Source of the DNA: Planctomycetaceae bacterium
GTDB lineage: Bacteria; Planctomycetota; Phycisphaerae; Phycisphaerales; SM1A02
Reading direction: 5' to 3'
Assembly: GCA_002685335.1 (NCBI GenBank)
Contig: NYWY01000078.1
Location: forward strand, 1-56,086
DNA length: 56,086 nucleotides
Shown: in pieces, positions 25,010-34,500 of the stretch
Position numbering within the stretch: position 1 is the stretch's first letter
Layout of the letters: every line of letters begins with the position of its first letter
Made by a program: the position numbers and the translations under genes
Notes under the pieces: model-generated
What the model was told of the DNA's origin: nothing
The model's input: only the letters and a program-made list of their open reading frames with translations
Databases searched by the model: none

Positions 25010-26110
25010 ATGAAGATCCACGTTTCACGATTCGTTGCAATTCTCAGCACCTGCGGCGTTCTGATCGGCGGAGGAACCGTCTTCGGACAGGACCCATCCT
25101 TCGGAACGAAGAAGGCGGAGAAGGTGGCGTCGGATGGGCCGGGCCACCGCTTTGGTCGGGTCGAGCCCATCGCCAAGCCGAAGGACGCCATCCGGATCTG
25201 CTCGTACAACGTTCTCAATCTCTTCGACCCGTTCGATGATCCCGATCTGCAGGGCGAATACGACGATCTCGCCATGGCCACGCCGCGTGAACGATGTGAA
25301 GCCATTGCCAAGGCCATCCGGTCTCTCGATGCCGATGTCCTGTGCCTCCAGGAAGTCGAGGGCGAGGATGCACTTCGATGGTTCCGCGACGAGTTTCTGG
25401 CGGATCAGGGGTACGACCACCTCGTGAGTCGGGATGTCGGCTACTACCGCGGCGTCGAGCAGAGCGTCCTGAGTCGATTTCCGATCACCGCGGTGACCAT
25501 CTGGCCGGAAGAGGGACTGGCCGACATGGAGGCGAAGAAGACCGGTGAAGGTTGGACGGAGGATGGTGAAGCGCCGGCGAGGTTCCAGCGGAGTCCTCTC
25601 ATGGTGGACGTCGAGATTCCCGCGACGGAAGATCGCGATGCGTACGAACTGACGGTGGTGGTGGTTCACCACAAGTCCGGTCGATACCGACGACAACGTG
25701 AAAGCGAGGCTCTGCAGCTGGTCGAGCTTCTCGAACAACGGCTGGCGAAGGATTCAGCGGCGAACATCACGGTCCTCGGCGATTTCAACGCCAATCCCGG
25801 CGACCGCTCGGTCAAGGTCTACAAGGATGCGGGCTTCGTCAACGCCTACGAGCATCGGTGGCTCAAGAAAGGCGACACCCGCGCCCTGTTCCGGACCCAC
25901 GAGTCCGATCGTGCGATCGACTACATCATGCTCCATCCGAATCTCGACGCCGAGGTGGTGGATGGGAGCTTTCAGGTCGTGGGCACGATGCATCCCGGCG
26001 ATCAGTATGACTGGCGAAACGACGAGCCGCCGTCGGGCTATGCGGCCGATCACTATCCGCTGCTCATCGACATCCGACCCGTTGAGACGAAACACGGCCG
26101 TTCACGCTGA
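25010..26110 (+). CDS. Exported endonuclease/exonuclease/phosphatase-family protein
   Basis: 366 residues. Signal peptide (1-25, ...GGGTVFG-QD), then an EEP fold (DNase I/AP endonuclease/inositol phosphatase clan). Motifs: ICSYNVLNLFD, CLQEVEGEDAL (metal Glu), VVHHKSG, ITVLGDFNANPGD (catalytic Asp/Asn) and the final AADHYPLLIDI (catalytic Asp-His). An exported member could be a nuclease or a phosphodiesterase/phosphatase used to scavenge phosphate; the sequence does not decide. Its last 9 bases overlap the end of the convergent glycosyltransferase gene. Confidence 0.82.
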   Translation: MKIHVSRFVAILSTCGVLIGGGTVFGQDPSFGTKKAEKVASDGPGHRFGRVEPIAKPKDAIRICSYNVLNLFDPFDDPDLQGEYDDLAMATPRERCEAIAKAIRSLDADVLCLQEVEGEDALRWFRDEFLADQGYDHLVSRDVGYYRGVEQSVLSRFPITAVTIWPEEGLADMEAKKTGEGWTEDGEAPARFQRSPLMVDVEIPATEDRDAYELTVVVVHHKSGRYRRQRESEALQLVELLEQRLAKDSAANITVLGDFNANPGDRSVKVYKDAGFVNAYEHRWLKKGDTRALFRTHESDRAIDYIMLHPNLDAEVVDGSFQVVGTMHPGDQYDWRNDEPPSGYAADHYPLLIDIRPVETKHGRSR

Positions 26111-27463
26111 ATGTCGGCCCTCGCCGGGGTCGAGGATTCGTGAAAAGAGTTCGTGGTAGCGGCGATTCATGGTGTTGGAGTCGAAGTTGGCTTCCGTGTG
26201 TGCGAGCTGGGCCGCGTGGACTTCGGCGTGAAGGCCGTCGTTCTCCAGAAGCCCGCTCACCCTTGCGGCGAGATCGTCCGGCGACCCCGGGATCGCGATC
26301 GCGGCTGGATGACGCAGAATGGAAGGAAGCGCTCCCACGCCGTACCCCACGACCGGAGTACCGGAAGAGATGGCGTGGATGCTCCCGGATCCGAAGGTGT
26401 CGGCCCGGACCGGTGCGATTTCGACATCGAAGGAACGGTGGAGTTCTGGAAGTCGTGCGAAAGGGACGTTTCCCAGCCAGCGAACCCTCTCGCCCAGGCC
26501 GGAGCCCTGTACGCGGGCCTCGATGGCTGCCCGGATCGGACCGTCCCCGACCACGACGATCCGGGATCGAGGCAGGCGTTCCAGGATCGCTCGGAGCACG
26601 TCGCTCGCGTTCGAATCGATCTTGTCGCCGTCGAGTCGGTAGACCAGACCGATGACCGGGGTTTCGGATGGATCGCGGCGCGGGGCCCGGAAGATGTCGA
26701 GTGGGGATCCGGGCGAGATCACGCAGTCCGGGACCCCGGAAACGAACGAGCGCGACCGACTCCATTCCGAGCAGAACACGAGCTTTTGGAAGTCGCCCCG
26801 GATCAGGGGGTCGCCGATCACACAGTGGGACTGGACGAGCGGGATGGCGCGTTCGGCCGCGACGTCGCAGAGAAGCCGATACCAGGCTCGGGTGAGCACG
26901 GATGCGTGGTAGTGGCAGACGTGGACGACCTCGGGCTGGAAACGTTCGAACTCCAGATGCATCGCCGTCCTGCTCATCGGAACTTCGGCGTGTTCGACCG
27001 GCGGCCGGTAGCGAAGAGCGATGCTTCGAGCGACGATCCGGTGCGGAGACTCGACCGGGGCGGAGCATGCGAGATCGATGACCAACTGTTGAGCGCCACC
27101 GATTTGCAGGTCGCCGATCGCGTGCAGGACTCGGGTTCCTCGGGCGTCGGTGAGCGGAGCACATTGGTGTGGCGACCGTCCGCAGAGGCGGCGCGCGAAT
27201 CTTCGACCGAGCATCGCCGCCCGGGAACGACCGACTCTTCGTCCTTCGGTCCACGTTTCCGCCGCCCGCCGCCCCAGGTCCTCGAGTCGAAGTCGAGTTG
27301 ATTCCGAAGGCCTGTCTCCGGCACCGATCGAGGCTTCGAGCTCGGATTCGAGTTCCGGTTCCGAATGACTCTCGCCCCTCTGCCGGAGCCGACTCCGGAG
27401 GGTGCGTCGATACCAGTCGGTCACCGCAGGTTCGAGTTGTTCCGGATCTGATGAGTCGCTCAT
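26102..27463 (-). CDS. Glycosyltransferase, GT4 family
   Basis: 453 residues. After a charged N-terminal region of about 90 residues comes the acceptor domain (VLHAIGDLQIGGAQQLVIDLA), then the donor domain (VVVGDGPIRAAIEARV, VRWLGNVPFARLPELHRSFD, FGSGSIHAISSGTPVVGYGVGALPSIL), a clear GT4 layout. Third sugar transferase within 5 kb. It lies 31 bases downstream of trpB on the same strand and probably shares its transcript, though the functions seem unrelated. Confidence 0.82.
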   Translation of the reverse strand: MSDSSDPEQLEPAVTDWYRRTLRSRLRQRGESHSEPELESELEASIGAGDRPSESTRLRLEDLGRRAAETWTEGRRVGRSRAAMLGRRFARRLCGRSPHQCAPLTDARGTRVLHAIGDLQIGGAQQLVIDLACSAPVESPHRIVARSIALRYRPPVEHAEVPMSRTAMHLEFERFQPEVVHVCHYHASVLTRAWYRLLCDVAAERAIPLVQSHCVIGDPLIRGDFQKLVFCSEWSRSRSFVSGVPDCVISPGSPLDIFRAPRRDPSETPVIGLVYRLDGDKIDSNASDVLRAILERLPRSRIVVVGDGPIRAAIEARVQGSGLGERVRWLGNVPFARLPELHRSFDVEIAPVRADTFGSGSIHAISSGTPVVGYGVGALPSILRHPAAIAIPGSPDDLAARVSGLLENDGLHAEVHAAQLAHTEANFDSNTMNRRYHELFSRILDPGEGRHSA

Positions 27464-27494
27464 GCCGTTGACATTCGAAGGGGCCTGGTTCTGG

Positions 27495-28691
27495 TCAGAC
27501 CGACAGGAGTCTCATCGCCTCTTGAACGTCCTTGTCTCCACGTCCGGAGCAGTTGATGACGAGGTTGGATTCCGGGGACATCGTTCCGGCGATTCGCACC
27601 GACGCTGCGATCGCATGAGCGGTTTCGAGGGCGGGAATGATGCCTTCCAGATGCGAGAGGAGCTGGAAGGCCTCGAGTGCCTCGGTGTCGTCCGCTGTCT
27701 CGTAACGCACCCGCCCGGAGTCCTTCCACCAGGCGTGTTCCGGACCGACCCCCGGATAGTCGAGCCCGGCGGAACAGGAATGAACCGGGGCAGTCTGACC
27801 TTCCGGGTCCTGGAGGACGTAACTCAACGAGCCGTGAAGCACGCCGGGCGAGCCGAAGCAGAGAGGGGCGGCGTGCCCTCCGGGACGATCGTCTCGTCCC
27901 CCGGCTTCGACTCCGACCAGGTCGACCGTCTGGTCGGCGACGAACGGCGCGAAGATCCCCGCGGCGTTGGAACCGCCGCCCACGCAAGCGACGACCATGT
28001 CCGGAAGCCGCCCGAACGTCTCGAGGCACTGGCCTCGGCACTCGATGCCGATGACCGACTGGAGTTCACGAACGATGGTGGGGAACGGATGGGGACCGAC
28101 CACCGAGCCGAGGATGTAGTGGGTACGGCCCACCGATCCCATCCAGTCGCGCATCGCCTCGTTGGTCGCGTCCTTGAGGGTCCGACTTCCGGAATCGACC
28201 TCGTGGACGGTCGTGCCCAGCAGTCTCATCCGGAAGACGTTGAGGGCCTGGCGACGGACGTCCTCCGCCCCCATGTACACCTCGCAGGCCAGACCGAATC
28301 GGGCGCAGGCGGTGGCGGTGGCCACGCCATGCTGGCCGGCACCGGTCTCCGCGATGATCCGGGTCTTGCCCATCCGCTTCGCGAGGATCACCTGCCCGAT
28401 GGTGTTGTTGATCTTGTGGGCCCCCGTGTGGGCGAGGTCCTCCCGCTTGAGCCAGATCCTCGCCCCGCCCGCGTGCTCGGAGAGTCTCGGCGCTTCCGTG
28501 AAGGCCGTGGGCCGTCCGACGAAGTCTCGAAGGCAGGCTTCGATCTCCGCGGTGTAGGTCGGATCCTGTCGTGCGGCGTCCCAGGCGATCTGGAGTTCTT
28601 CCAGGGCGCCGACCAGCGTCTCGGGAACGTAGCGGCCTCCGTATGGTCCGAAACGACCGGCGGTTTCGGCCGAGGTGTCGATGGTGCTCAC
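27495..28691 (-). CDS. trpB: Tryptophan synthase beta chain
   Basis: 398 residues. Joins indole and serine to tryptophan with pyridoxal phosphate. K93 in [13 protein letters not shown] binds PLP; the phosphate-binding GGGSNAAG and the channel region [13 protein letters not shown] are intact. Opening [15 protein letters not shown] is typical of TrpB1, which pairs with TrpA. The start is GTG, overlapping the pssA stop (GTGA). trpA is not next to it, and the next gene downstream is a glycosyltransferase, an unusual setting for trpB. Confidence 0.94.
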   Translation of the reverse strand: MSTIDTSAETAGRFGPYGGRYVPETLVGALEELQIAWDAARQDPTYTAEIEACLRDFVGRPTAFTEAPRLSEHAGGARIWLKREDLAHTGAHKINNTIGQVILAKRMGKTRIIAETGAGQHGVATATACARFGLACEVYMGAEDVRRQALNVFRMRLLGTTVHEVDSGSRTLKDATNEAMRDWMGSVGRTHYILGSVVGPHPFPTIVRELQSVIGIECRGQCLETFGRLPDMVVACVGGGSNAAGIFAPFVADQTVDLVGVEAGGRDDRPGGHAAPLCFGSPGVLHGSLSYVLQDPEGQTAPVHSCSAGLDYPGVGPEHAWWKDSGRVRYETADDTEALEAFQLLSHLEGIIPALETAHAIAASVRIAGTMSPESNLVINCSGRGDKDVQEAMRLLSV

Positions 28692-29620
28692 GAATCGTTC
28701 TCCACTGGGGGGGTCGGCCGGGTCTCGCGGTTTCTTCCGAAGACGCCGCGAAGGGGTCCGGACAAGGCATACAACGTGCACCCCGCGGCGAGTGTCTCCT
28801 GGAGAAACCAGACTGCGGCCATCAACGGTAGCGCGATCCGGACCAGCGAGGCGAAATCCCGCCCCCCGCGAAGATAACGATTCACGATGTGCGGATAACG
28901 GAGATTCGACACCATGCCCAGGCCACAGAGCAGGGCGATTACCGGAATGGCCAGGGCGGCGACACGGGCGAAGGTGAGTGAACCGTCGGCGATCTCCGAG
29001 GTGTAGAGCAGGTGCTGCTGCAGCACAATGAGACTGGCGACGGCCCCGGCCGCTCCCGGCGTCGGCAGTCCCTGGAAGTTGCGGTGATCCTCTTCGTCGT
29101 GGGAATCGGTTTCGACGTTGAATCGCGCGAGTCGAAGACCGGCACCGCAGACGTAGAGGGCGGCGATCGCCCAGACCGCCTTGCCGTAGACGTTGTCCAC
29201 TCCGGGTCCGACGATTTCCATCGCACCACCCCCCGACCGGTAATAGTGGTTCACCAGTCCGAGCATGAGAAACGCGGGCGCCACGCCGAAGGTGACGATG
29301 TCCGACAGGGAGTCGAGCTGGGCGCCGAGGTCGGAGGTCGAGCGTGTGAGGCGGGCGACCGAGCCGTCGATCGCGTCGAAGAACATTCCGAGGAAGATCA
29401 GGGTCCCCCCGACGGTGATCGTCGTCCAACCGAAGACGGCGGTCTCACCGAACGGTCTGGTCGCGTAGTGGATCGCGGCGAAACCACAGATCAGATTGGC
29501 GAGGGTCAGGATGGTCGGCACCACCGAGATCGGTCCGATCGTCCGTTCCCGGAGCTGATCACGAACCGCCCGGCGACGGGTGCGAAGGTTTACCTTGTCG
29601 ATCGGCATTGGTTTCGGCAT
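28688..29620 (-). CDS. pssA: CDP-diacylglycerol-serine O-phosphatidyltransferase
   Basis: 310 residues. An integral membrane enzyme making phosphatidylserine, the precursor of phosphatidylethanolamine. The CDP-alcohol phosphatidyltransferase motif is complete: D82-x2-D85-G86-x2-A89-R90-x8-G99-x3-D103-x3-D107. About seven or eight hydrophobic segments. N-terminal [16 protein letters not shown] is cytoplasmic and basic. Own -10 eight bases before the ATG; its end is coupled to trpB by GTGA. Phosphatidylserine decarboxylase is not seen nearby. Confidence 0.88.
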   Translation of the reverse strand: MPKPMPIDKVNLRTRRRAVRDQLRERTIGPISVVPTILTLANLICGFAAIHYATRPFGETAVFGWTTITVGGTLIFLGMFFDAIDGSVARLTRSTSDLGAQLDSLSDIVTFGVAPAFLMLGLVNHYYRSGGGAMEIVGPGVDNVYGKAVWAIAALYVCGAGLRLARFNVETDSHDEEDHRNFQGLPTPGAAGAVASLIVLQQHLLYTSEIADGSLTFARVAALAIPVIALLCGLGMVSNLRYPHIVNRYLRGGRDFASLVRIALPLMAAVWFLQETLAAGCTLYALSGPLRGVFGRNRETRPTPPVENDS

Positions 29621-29628
29621 GAGTGTCG

Positions 29629-29634
29629 AGGATA
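29629..29634 (-). promoter_or_regulatory. -10 element (TATCCT) for pssA
   Basis: Minus strand TATCCT, 8 bases before the ATG at 29620. A leader of 0-2 nt is predicted. Confidence 0.45.
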
Positions 29635-29665
29635 GCGGGGGAGGCGGGTGATGATGGCGACGGGA

Positions 29666-30514
29666 TCACGGTGGGGGGATCAGTCCCGGATTCGGCCGGC
29701 CACGGATGAGCAGGACACCGCGTTCTCCGGAAATCGGGTCGTCGATCAGCCAGGCCGCGGGGGTGGGGGGAAGTGGGACCACGGGACCGGCGAACCCGCC
29801 GCTGCGGGCTGGCTCGGGGGGCGTCGAGTCCGGTTCCTCGGAGGCCTCGGTCGGAAGTTCGAGCTCCCGGGCGGAAGCGATGATCAGTACTTCGTCGGAC
29901 TTGAGCGTGCAGGAGAGCATCGCGGCGAGTGGAATCCCACGAAGTTCCCCCGGAGGCTTCGGGGCCGAGAGGGAGGCGACGGAGTTGTCGACGACGTAGG
30001 GAACGAGTTCGACCTGGAGTCCCGCTCCCTCCACGGTGGGCAGGGACCAGCCGCGAAGGGCGAGCGTGAGGATTCGATCGTCGATCCGTCGCGTTCGTCC
30101 GTCGATCAACATCGCGCTTCCGCGGGGAAGCCTTCGGCTGCCCGCGGAACGCCATCCGGTGGCCTCGCCGTGCCAGATGCGTCCCACGAAGACGTCCGGC
30201 CCGAGCTGACCTTCGAGCCGGGCGAGGGTGGTCTCGTCGATGATCATGGTCAGGAAGCCGTCGCTCCGCAGACCCTCCGATCCCCGAGGAACCGGCGCGG
30301 CGTCGGGCAGTCCCGCGAGGATCGCGTCCAACTGGTCGGGGTTTCGTCGGATTCGAAGACGCTCGACCACCACCCCGGCCCGGGGTTCCGGAGCCCGCAC
30401 GGCCGTATCCGGCGCGGGGCCGGCCGCGACCCCGGTCTTCGGCACCTGGCAGCCGAACCCCGAGATGACCATCGTGATTCCCGCGAGGGTGATGGTTCGA
30501 ACGCCCGTCCTCAA
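29666..30514 (-). CDS. Lipoprotein of unknown function
   Basis: 282 residues. The signal peptide ends in lipobox ISGFGC (Cys about 22). The rest is beta-rich with no domain I recognise; a Pro-rich stretch lies at about 230-255. The start is TTG at 30514, whose TTGA overlaps the stop of the LOG-family gene; the next ATG would leave a signal peptide of only seven residues, so the TTG is well supported. Last gene of the AsmA-like/LOG/lipoprotein run. Confidence 0.6.
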   Translation of the reverse strand: MRTGVRTITLAGITMVISGFGCQVPKTGVAAGPAPDTAVRAPEPRAGVVVERLRIRRNPDQLDAILAGLPDAAPVPRGSEGLRSDGFLTMIIDETTLARLEGQLGPDVFVGRIWHGEATGWRSAGSRRLPRGSAMLIDGRTRRIDDRILTLALRGWSLPTVEGAGLQVELVPYVVDNSVASLSAPKPPGELRGIPLAAMLSCTLKSDEVLIIASARELELPTEASEEPDSTPPEPARSGGFAGPVVPLPPTPAAWLIDDPISGERGVLLIRGRPNPGLIPPP

Positions 30515-31596
30515 AGTTCGGTTTCCACGGTGCCGGTGGGATCGGTGTCCACGACTTCGATTTCGTTGAGTCGATCGATGAGTCGCCGCACGCCGGCGAA
30601 GTCACGTCGTCTGGATCGATAGTGCAGACGCGGAAGATGAAGGTCGATGGTTTCGCCCGGCAGGGCCTCGCTCACGATGAACCGACCGTCGGTGGACAGG
30701 GCGGCGAACGTCTTCTCGATCTCCGCCACGGTCTCCGCATCGGGGGCTTTTCGCAGACGGATCACGAAATGATCGCCGACGTATCGACTCGACTGATAGT
30801 TGCGATAGAACCGGAGCACTCGGTCCCGGGCGTCGGCGGGATCGCTCGCGATCTCCACCAGCGACAGGTCGTTCCCGCTGATCCAGCCGTTCTCAAGCAG
30901 TTCCTCCCGGACGAACTCGAGCCATCGCGGCCAGTAGGTGCCGCCTTCCCCTTCGAGCAGGATCACCGGCATCGGATGGGATTTTCCGGTCTGGATGAGG
31001 GTCAGGGCCTCGAACAGCTCGTCCATCGTCCCGAAGCCACCGGGAAGGGCCGCGATGGCGCGGGAGTGGGTCACGAACATCACCTTCCGAGTGAAGAAGT
31101 AGCGGAAGTTGATGAGCTTCGGATCCTGAGCGATGACTTCGTTGGCCGTGGTTTCAAAGGGCAGCCGGATCCGGAGTCCGAAGCTTCGTTCCTGCCCCGG
31201 TCCCTCGTGGCCGGCCTTCATGATGCCGTCGCCGGCTCCGGTGATCGACATCCAGCCTGCTTCCCCCATCAGGCGACCGAATTCCCGCGCCGCGGCGTAG
31301 TCGGGGTGGTCCTCCGGGGTGCGGGCGGAACCGAAGATCGAGATCTTCGAGTGATTCTTCCACGGTCGGAAGACTCGGTAGGCGTAGCGGAGTTCCTTCA
31401 CCGCGGATGCGACCAGCTTGAGTTCACCGGTGTCTGCGCCGTCACGTCCCAGACGGAGCGCGGTGGCGATCATCGTTTCGATGAAGCCGAGCTTTCTGGG
31501 TTCGTCGACGCCGGAATATCCTTCTGCGAGTCGGCGAATGCCGGCGTCCCGTCGGGATCGTTCAGTCTGATCTGAATTTGAAGCTTCGTCGGTCAC
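30511..31596 (-). CDS. LOG-family (TIGR00730-like) Rossmann-fold protein
   Basis: 361 residues. The signature PGGFGTMDE is present together with SIFGSAR and TGAGDGIMKAGHEG, as in LOG/lysine-decarboxylase-like proteins that split the ribose phosphate from nucleotides. Known members make cytokinin-type bases or act on nucleotides. It is longer than the usual 190 residues, with an extra N-terminal helix region (1-80) and a C-terminal domain of about 110 residues. GTG start, 3 bases after the AsmA-like stop. The extra domains make the substrate uncertain. Confidence 0.78.
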   Translation of the reverse strand: MTDEASNSDQTERSRRDAGIRRLAEGYSGVDEPRKLGFIETMIATALRLGRDGADTGELKLVASAVKELRYAYRVFRPWKNHSKISIFGSARTPEDHPDYAAAREFGRLMGEAGWMSITGAGDGIMKAGHEGPGQERSFGLRIRLPFETTANEVIAQDPKLINFRYFFTRKVMFVTHSRAIAALPGGFGTMDELFEALTLIQTGKSHPMPVILLEGEGGTYWPRWLEFVREELLENGWISGNDLSLVEIASDPADARDRVLRFYRNYQSSRYVGDHFVIRLRKAPDAETVAEIEKTFAALSTDGRFIVSEALPGETIDLHLPRLHYRSRRRDFAGVRRLIDRLNEIEVVDTDPTGTVETEL

Positions 31597-31599
31597 GGG

Positions 31600-34500
31600 T
31601 CACGATCCAGGGGGGGCTTGAAATGATGGTGATGGGGCGGGTGATTCGATCGGAACATCTTTCAGTTCCGCAAGGGGGACCGCGAGCGGGAGCGGTACGA
31701 CTTCCAGGATGGGCTCCGCCGGTGTGCCGCCCACGTCGATCGCGGCGAAGGTTCCGGAGATCGCGGAAACCAGTTCGCTCCAGCCGGGCACGCGTCCTTC
31801 AGGCTGGAGTCGGAGTGACCATTGCCAGTCCGCGAGGCGAAGTTCGCCCATGCCTTCCAGGGTGATGGTCTCGGCTTCGAGAACGATCCGATCCATGAGG
31901 ACCAGCCCGCCGTTGATCCAGAATTCGGCGGAGGCGGTCGCCAACTCGTCCTGGATCGGGGGGAGGAGCTGGCCCAGTTGGAGCAGCGTCAGTTCGGAGC
32001 GCCCCACGAAGCGGGCATCACGGGCTTCGATCCGGCCGTGCCCCACGAGACTCTCGGGCACGTCGAAGATCCCTCCCATCGCCAGACGGCCCACGAGGTA
32101 GGCGGGGGTGGGATCTTCGTCGCCTCCCGGGGCGTATTCCAGTTCGACGAAGTTGTCCGACAGGGCATCAAGATCGACGTCGGTGAGGATCCCGTCGAAG
32201 GAATACCGCTCGGCTTCGGGTTCGACCCTGACTTCGAACACCGCGGATCCGCCACCGATCGTCCCCCGATCTCCGGCGATCAGGAAGACCGGATTGGACG
32301 CCCGGGGGTCGTCGTCCAGTCGACCGCTGGCCCGGGTCCCCCGGACGCGGCGCCCGGCGACTTCGATGAGGGGGAATTCGGCGTCGAGGAGGAACTGCTC
32401 GGGAATGCCGGCGGTCGCGGTCAGTCCCAGGCGGATGCCTCGGGAATCGGTTTCAAGCATGACTGGGCTGCCATCAAGATCCCAGTCCAGTCGATCGAAA
32501 TCGAGGGTCCCCGATGCCTCGTATCCGTAGGGAACCGTGGGGTCCTCGGGATCCGGCATGCCCGTCGGGATCCAATACTTCGCAAGAATCTCCCCCTCGA
32601 CATCCACCGCGCCCGCTCTCACCGATTCGGCGTTGATCACGGAGGAGAAGGGGGGAGGAAGGAAGCCCGACTCCGCCACTGAATTGTCCGGCATTCGAAG
32701 TCGAAAGCGGGCCCCGATCTCCGGTCGGAGGAGATTCGGAACCACCACGTCGAACCAGAGTCGGGATCCGTTGTCCGCCAGCAGTTCGAGGGGTCCGAGT
32801 GAGAACTGTCGGTCCCGGATGCGGATCGATCCGTTCTCTTCGATGCGGCCTCCCCCTCGACTTGCAGGGTCGCCCTCGACCGCCAGCAACGTGAAGGTCG
32901 ACGGCTGGAGATCCAGATCGAAGTCGGATTCCTGACCTCGACCGCTGGTCAGTCCGAAACTTCCCTTGAATCGTCCCGCGGGCGAGCGAGCGGTCCACCA
33001 GTCGGCCAGAACCTCCCCGGTGGCCAGTCGGAGAACCTCTTCCAACGCCGGGGATTCGAATCGGGCGTTGTCGAGCACGCCTTGAAGTCGGCGGGGGGTC
33101 GGGAGTTCCCGGTAGCCGTAGTCCCCGTCCAGGCGGAGTCCGCCGTCGATCCGTCCGTCGGTGGAGAGTCGAAGCGCCAGGTCGTGGACCTCGATCCAAC
33201 CGTCGCGGAACCGGAGCTGTCCACGCTCCCGGTCCAGGCGGGTGCGTCCGGTGGTGGTGTTGAATTCCGCCCAGAGAGGTTCCGCGTCGAGCTCCATCTC
33301 GGTCTCGGAGTCACGCCTGCTCCAGTGAAGATCGGCGTTGAAACGTCCGCTCGGTTCCCAACGGTCCCAGAGCCGGAGGCCCTCTTCGATCGACGCGTCG
33401 GGAAGGAGTTCGAGATAGAGCGGTTCGAGATCGAGGCCGCGCAGTCGGGCGATGCCCCGTCCGATCTCGGTCCGGAAGTCGTACAGACCCCGCGCGCGGA
33501 CGTCGCCGTCTCCCCGTCGTCCGGTGAAGCCGATCAGTTCGAGTCCATCGTCGTCCACTTCGAGGGTGGCGCGGACGTCTTCGAGATCGAAGCCGAGAGG
33601 CCAGGTCGGTTCATCGTCGTCCCTGTCGTCGGCGGGTTGATCGACCGGGGTGGCGGAGCCGTCGAAGAGGTTTCCGGTCACCGCGAAGCCCGCGTCGCCA
33701 TCGGCGTCGGTCGAGACGAGGACCACGTAGTCCAAGGTGCCTTCCAATCCCATCGAGATCACGGGTTCGACCGCTTTGGATCGAACCGTGCCGGGCCAGC
33801 CGGGAATCGCCGCCGCCGAGGGGCGGCCTTCGAGCGCGGGCGGCACCGCGGCCAGGAGGCACGGGGACAGAAGATCGTTCTTGAAACGGAGCTCCAGCGT
33901 GGGATGGACGTCCCGACCGCCTTTGCCGTCGCGGGGAAGGTCCACCCGGCCTGAAATCCGACCTTGCCCTCCGAAGATGGTGTTGACCTCGAGTCCGGGT
34001 TCCTCGATGACGACCGCGAGGTCCTCGAGGAGGATGCCGCCTTGGCGCACCATCATCGGATAGGGGAATTGGGAGAACACGCCCCCGACATTGCGCAATC
34101 GGATCGGGCCCTCGACCGCCACCGGATACCCCTTCACCCGGGGCCGATGGATGCGGAGATCGATGGCGCCTCGGCCACCAAGTTCGAAGGGGCCGTCCTG
34201 AACCATGGTCTCGATCCGCGTGATTTCCCGGTCGAGGCGAGGGCCGAGATCCTCATCGTCGGAGGCGGTGGCGTCGCGCAGGGCCTGCCGAAGCCGGGGC
34301 AGCCGGGCGGCGGCATCTTCGATCGACGGCCGATTCGGAAGAAGTCCGGCTTCCGCCAGTCGATCGGTGGCCGTCCGATCGAACAACGTCCGAAGCCCTT
34401 TCTCCGTCGACTCGGGAAGCGCCGCCAGAAGATCGTCGTCCAGAGCGATCTCACTGGACCAGAGACGGAGATCCACACCGGCGTCATCCGACGTTCCGTC

